Shown: piece after piece, positions 60,091 to 64,000 of the stretch
Layout of the letters: every line of letters begins with the position of its first letter
Position numbering within the stretch: the stretch's first letter is position 1
Source of the DNA: Amorphophallus konjac
Lineage: Eukaryota; Streptophyta; Magnoliopsida; Alismatales; Araceae
Assembly (NCBI GenBank): GCA_022559845.1
Contig: CM040121.1
Location: 514,704,566-514,768,565 of the forward strand
Length of the DNA stretch: 64,000 nucleotides
Direction: 5' to 3'
Translations under genes and position numbers: made by a program
The notes under the pieces: generated by a model
The model's input: only the letters and a program-made list of their open reading frames with translations
Databases searched by the model: none
Told to the model about the DNA's origin: nothing

Positions 60091-61216
60091 GTTCTTGAGT
60101 GTTTTAACCCGAGGTTGACCAAAGGGGTGATATTCTAATGTTCCTAGATGGATTATTGATGGTCTAGGACTTGTCATATTGTCCAAAGAAACTTAATTTA
60201 AATTATGAAAGATAACGAATGTACTGTTATGCTACCGAATTATTCCCATGAGCATAATATTGTATTAAGTCATTCTTGATCTCTCATATTCTTAATTGAA
60301 GCATTCACTCTTTGATAGTTGTTGTCATGAGCTTATTGATTGAAATTGTTATATTACTGGACATGTTTTATTGATACACTCATGGAAGTAGCTTGAATTA
60401 TACGTGAAGATGCAGTTCGGGCGCTGATTGTGTCCAAGGGCTCTATGCTAGTCCCATAGACTGATTGCCGGAAACATACTATTATAAACCATGGGGTATG
60501 ATGCTACTGGCGTCGCATTACGCTGGGAGTATTTTCTTTATAAATAAGTGAAATTCATGAGCACTCGTGAAAATCTAAGGAATTGCTATGTGATTGACGT
60601 TCTAGTGCGTAACCTTTATGGTTATGAAAGTGAAAAGTGAAAGTGCATTCTCGTTACATTCTTGTTCATGAAAGTCTATTCTTGTTCATACTTGTTACAT
60701 TCTTGCTAGTTCATACTTGCTCATTCTATCCTACATGAACATATTATTACTTTGATTTAATCGCGTGATTGATCGCATTCGCATGATTTTACCTTATTCT
60801 CTAGAGCTAAGATGTTAATTACTTTAATAGTGCCTTCATGTTGATGCGAAGATACCTACTGGGCAAGTGTGCTCATTACCTAGTCGGGTTCGGATTCGGA
60901 GTATTCAAGTAGCGGATCCGAGAGTGAATGAAGAATGAGTGAAGATTCTACATTGTTTAGATTGAATCTATGTAATTTTCTTATTTCTTGAGTCTAGTAT
61001 GATGAAGGAAGTTGAATTAGTGATTGTATTTAATATTTGATTGATAATGAATTGAAAGTTGAAGGTTGAGTAATTATTGTACAATTGCATTATTATTATG
61101 TATGATTATCTTGCGCTCTGATTGTTCTTGCTTGCAAGAGACTTACCATGGCGGTTGTTCACGTTTCTCGAGCTAGTCTTCCGCTGTCATAAAGGCTCGG
61201 GACGTGACAGTTAAGG

Positions 61217-61229
61217 TGGTATCAGAGCC
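61217..61229 (+). other. Primer-binding site, Del/Tekay-like element
   Basis: TGGTATCAGAGCC, seven bases after the LTR end; complementary to initiator-Met tRNA. Confidence 0.88.
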
Positions 61230-61442
61230 TAAGTCTCAGGACTTAGGGAGAAGAATCATGTCAAAGGATAAGTCCAAGGTTTAAGGACCCCTACCTATGA
61301 GCTAAGAAAGAAATTTCCATACCCATGTGAGAATTGGGTAGAGCCCGGGATAAGATAGTTAAATAGCTTTAAGATTAATTTTCTTCCAATTCCCAAAGAA
61401 ATAACAAGTTGTTATATTTCTCTCAGGTACCTCATTATTACA

Positions 61443-64000
61443 ATGGCACATTGCGTAGATTGGGGTGGCATGCAACAAACAGTTGCTGGGCTTACTCAGG
61501 CATTACAAACTATAGCCCAGGCAGGCGCAGGGGCAAGGGCTGGTGACTTACATCGTAATTTCTGGAGTTTAAACTCTCCGCGTTTCCATGGTTCTTCTAA
61601 TCCAGACAAAGCGGAGAACTGGATTGACGAGATGAACCGTATATTTGACGTCATCCAATGCACCGATCAAGAGAAGGTGCGTCTTGTAACTTTCCAACTC
61701 AACAAGGATGCCCGTACATGGTGGAAGTCGGTTCCGGCACCTCCGGCCGATGCACCTCATACATGAGATGGTTTTCTCACTTTGTTCCGTGCCAAGTACT
61801 TCTCTAAGCATGTGAAAGAAAGAAAGGCTATGGAGTTCGTCTCTCTTCGTCAAGGAATGATGACAGTTGCGGAGTATGAACTTCAATTCTCCAGGCTAGC
61901 ACCTTATGCACCACATTTAATCAATACCGATTTATTGAAGGCCAATCAGTTCATGGACGGGTTACGACCCGATTTCATTCAATAGCTTGGGACCCAAAAC
62001 ATCCGCAGCTATGCGGAGATGGTTCAGCAGGCATATTTATGCGAAAGGACCTTAGAGAAGGTCGAGAAATTGAAAGTAAAGGGAGAAGAATCTAGCCGAA
62101 GATCTGATCGGCATTATAAGAAGGAGAAATTTAGCATCACGGAACGCTACAAAAGCCGTTATAACAAGAAAAGATCCAGGAGCGGGAACGGTGGAAGTTC
62201 TCAAATGAACAAGAAAACCAAAGAGGAGAAGGAGCAAGTAGCCTCGGCTTGCACATTTTGCGAGAAGTTCGGCCATTCGGCTGAAGAATGTTGGAAGCGC
62301 CTTGGTGCGTGTCTACGTTGTGGAAACAGGGAGCATCGTATGCCAGATTGCCCCCTTATGAAGGACCAGTCATCTGGTGGTGGACGCCGGAGGCAGGCTC
62401 ACCTCAATGCTGTTCTAGAAGAAAAAGAAGAAGCACCTAAGGATGGCGGACTTATGGAAGGTACCCTTCAAATATGTTCCCGTCCTGCATTTGTGCTATT
62501 TGATACTGGTGCCTCCCATTCTTTTATCGCCACTACTTTTGCAAAAATATTACCAATTGTATCAATTCTCTTACCTTCAGATCTTGCTATTACTACACCC
62601 TTAGGTTCTGGAACAAAGCTTACCGAGTATTATCCTTGATAGTGAGGTAATAGTAGAAGGTCACAATCTCCCCGCAAACCTAGTATGCCTTGACATGAAA
62701 GGTTATGATGCCATTTTAGGGGTAGATTGGCTCATAGATCACAATGCCGATATTAACTGCCGAAACATGATTATATCCTTTCGAAAGCCCGGTCTTCCAA
62801 GACTTTCTTTACTTGGCATCAAGTATAAGAAACATCCCACTATCATAACTTCTCTTCACACTTGCAAACTTATCTCATAAGGATGTGAAGATTTTCTTGC
62901 TTCTGTCATCGTTACCGAGTCCAAGGAAATCATCATAGTAGACATTCCTATTGTAAATGAGTTTCCAGATGTATTCCCATCTGAATTACCCAATTTACCA
63001 TCGAGAGGGAAGTAAACTTCACCATCGAACTCATTCCAGGAGTAGCACCCGTTTCTATAGCCCCTTACAGGATGTCCGATACGGAACTTAAGGAACTAAA
63101 GAGGCAGTTGTAGGAACTACTAGACAAGGGTTTCATCAGACCTAGCACATCCCCCTAGGGTGCGCCGGTTCTTTTTGTCAAGAAGAAGGATGGCTCTCTC
63201 AGGCTGTGTATAGACTACCGGCGACTGAATCAACTCACAATCAAGAATAAATATCCGTTGTCGCGTATTGATGAGCTCTTAGATCAGCTTTCGGGAGCAG
63301 AATATTTCTCCAAGATAGACCTCAGGTTAGGTTATCATCAGCTTAAAATTAAAGAAGAAGACATTTATAAATTGGCTTTTCGAAGTCGTTATGGCCACTA
63401 TGAATTCGTGGTAATGCCATTTAGGTTAACAAATGCCCCAGCCGCATTTATGCAACTTATGAACAGTATTTTCCTGTCATATCTGGACCAGTTCATCGTT
63501 GTCTTCATTGATGATATCTCGATATAGTCCTAGACAAAGGAGGAATATGAAGAACATCTGAGGATAGCTTTGCAAACACTTTGAGAACATAAGCTCTATG
63601 CCAAGCTTAACAAGTGTGAATTCTGGCTCAAGGAAGTCTCATTCCTAGGCAATATTATTTCAAAAGAAGGTATCGCTGTGGATCCTTCTAAGGTAGAAGC
63701 TGTCAGAAATTGGAGCCGACCAACGACTGTATCAGAAGTACGAAGTTTTATGGGTCTAGCTGGTTATTATAGGAGATTCATTAAGGACTTCTCAAAAATT
63801 GCTGTTCCTTTAACTAGACTTACTAGAAAAGAAAATCCCTTTGTCTGGTCAAAGGAATGTGAAAAGAGCTTTCAAAATCTTAAGAATCATCTTACTACAG
63901 CTCCTATTCTATTACTACCAGTAGAGGGTGGTGGATTCGAAGTATATACGGATGCGTCTGGCATTGGCTTAGGATGCGTCCTCATTCATAATGGAAAGGT
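61443..64000 (+). pseudogene. gag-pol of the Del/Tekay-like element, decayed and cut by window end
   Basis: Starts at the ATG at 61443. Gag core (FHGSSNPDKAENWIDEMN, VRLVTFQLNKDARTWW), two adjacent knuckle-like Cys clusters (CTFCEKFGHSAEEC and CLRCGNREHRMPDC, 62251-62350), protease (LFDTGASHSF near 62500 and ILGVDWL), and RT ([33 protein letters not shown], and FIDD as the catalytic box at about 63505-63516). RT continues into RNase H ([14 protein letters not shown]) at the edge. Stops: 61764, 61983, 62878, 63111, 63156, 63525, 63531 and 63582, with frame changes near 62636 and 63005. The copy is inactive. Confidence 0.88.

Larger units (their letters stand above)
57946..61209 (+). repeat. 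5' LTR of the Del/Tekay-like element (3.26 kb)
   Basis: Begins TGTAGTGCCCC and ends GGGACGTGACA. TATAAATA at 58490-58497 sets the transcription start about 0.57 kb into the LTR, leaving a very long R/U5. It carries at least eleven 28-bp palindromic modules (see separate entry). Confidence 0.88.
57946..64000 (+). mobile_element. Ty3/gypsy element, Del/Tekay-like, 3' part outside window
   Basis: A complete 5' LTR (57946-61209), a primer-binding site, a leader of about 230 bases, gag, protease, RT and the start of RNase H. LTR start, primer site and gag core are of the Del/Tekay chromovirus type. The element is decayed: at least eight in-frame stops and two frameshifts in 2.5 kb of coding DNA. 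It is inserted in the right LTR of the 50-kb element, probably at CTCGT (57941-57945). Confidence 0.85.

Overview
The window is nuclear DNA from a flowering plant. Three ordinary plant genes with GT-AG introns are embedded in about 50 kb of nested transposable elements: LINE, Ty1/copia, Ty3/gypsy, solo LTRs, and Mutator-like and Harbinger-like MITEs. The very GC-rich first exons of the LRR gene and the phytocyanin gene fit a monocot or magnoliid better than a typical eudicot. The species cannot be named from the sequence alone.

Host genes. (1) 10367-12423 (+) holds the last two recognisable exons of a NUP35/NUP53-type nucleoporin (RRM half plus C-terminal amphipathic tail). Its N-terminal exons are not visible in the window. 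(2) 22976-27463 (+) is a complete six-exon SDS22-like protein phosphatase 1 regulatory LRR protein of 337 residues. (3) 45397-46544 (-) is a two-exon early-nodulin-like phytocyanin of 189 residues.

Mobile DNA, left to right. 1-6583 (-): a Tat/Retand-type gypsy element with frame-shifted gag and pol, preceded by two LTR+PBS units in a row. 7647-8312, 21712-22403, 28087-28544 and 47125-47367: four small elements that share a TIR theme and are flanked by exact or near 9-bp duplications, so Mutator-like MITEs. 8988-9319, 10944-11209 and 20100-21402: other TIR elements; the last carries a 1-kb C-rich minisatellite. 13437-19962 (+): a full-length L1-type LINE with RNase H, poly(A) and a 15-bp target duplication. 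28556-42772 (+): a copia element split by a 9.2-kb non-autonomous gypsy derivative (30174-39386, -) with 3-kb LTRs and an exact 5-bp target duplication. 50066-57945: a non-autonomous LTR element with a 0.6-kb internal region. A 1.9-kb solo LTR has entered its left LTR, and a 1.66-kb solo LTR plus a gypsy element have entered its right LTR. 57946-64000 (+): that last gypsy element (Del/Tekay-like), with a complete 5' LTR and a decayed gag-pol that leaves the window inside RNase H.

Most unusual structures. The LTRs of both Del/Tekay-type elements contain a module I do not know from the literature: 28-bp imperfect palindromes placed in pairs or triples with 4-bp spacers (32-bp pitch), at least eleven in one LTR. 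Other points are an in-frame triplication of reverse-transcriptase motif A in the copia element, a C-rich/G-quadruplex-prone array inside a Harbinger-like TIR element, ten copies of a CGTCGACGC palindrome in the LINE 3' end, an snRNA-type USE+TATA pair inside a short gypsy LTR, and an unknown acidic ORF with an internal repeat as the only coding-like content of the 50-58 kb element.
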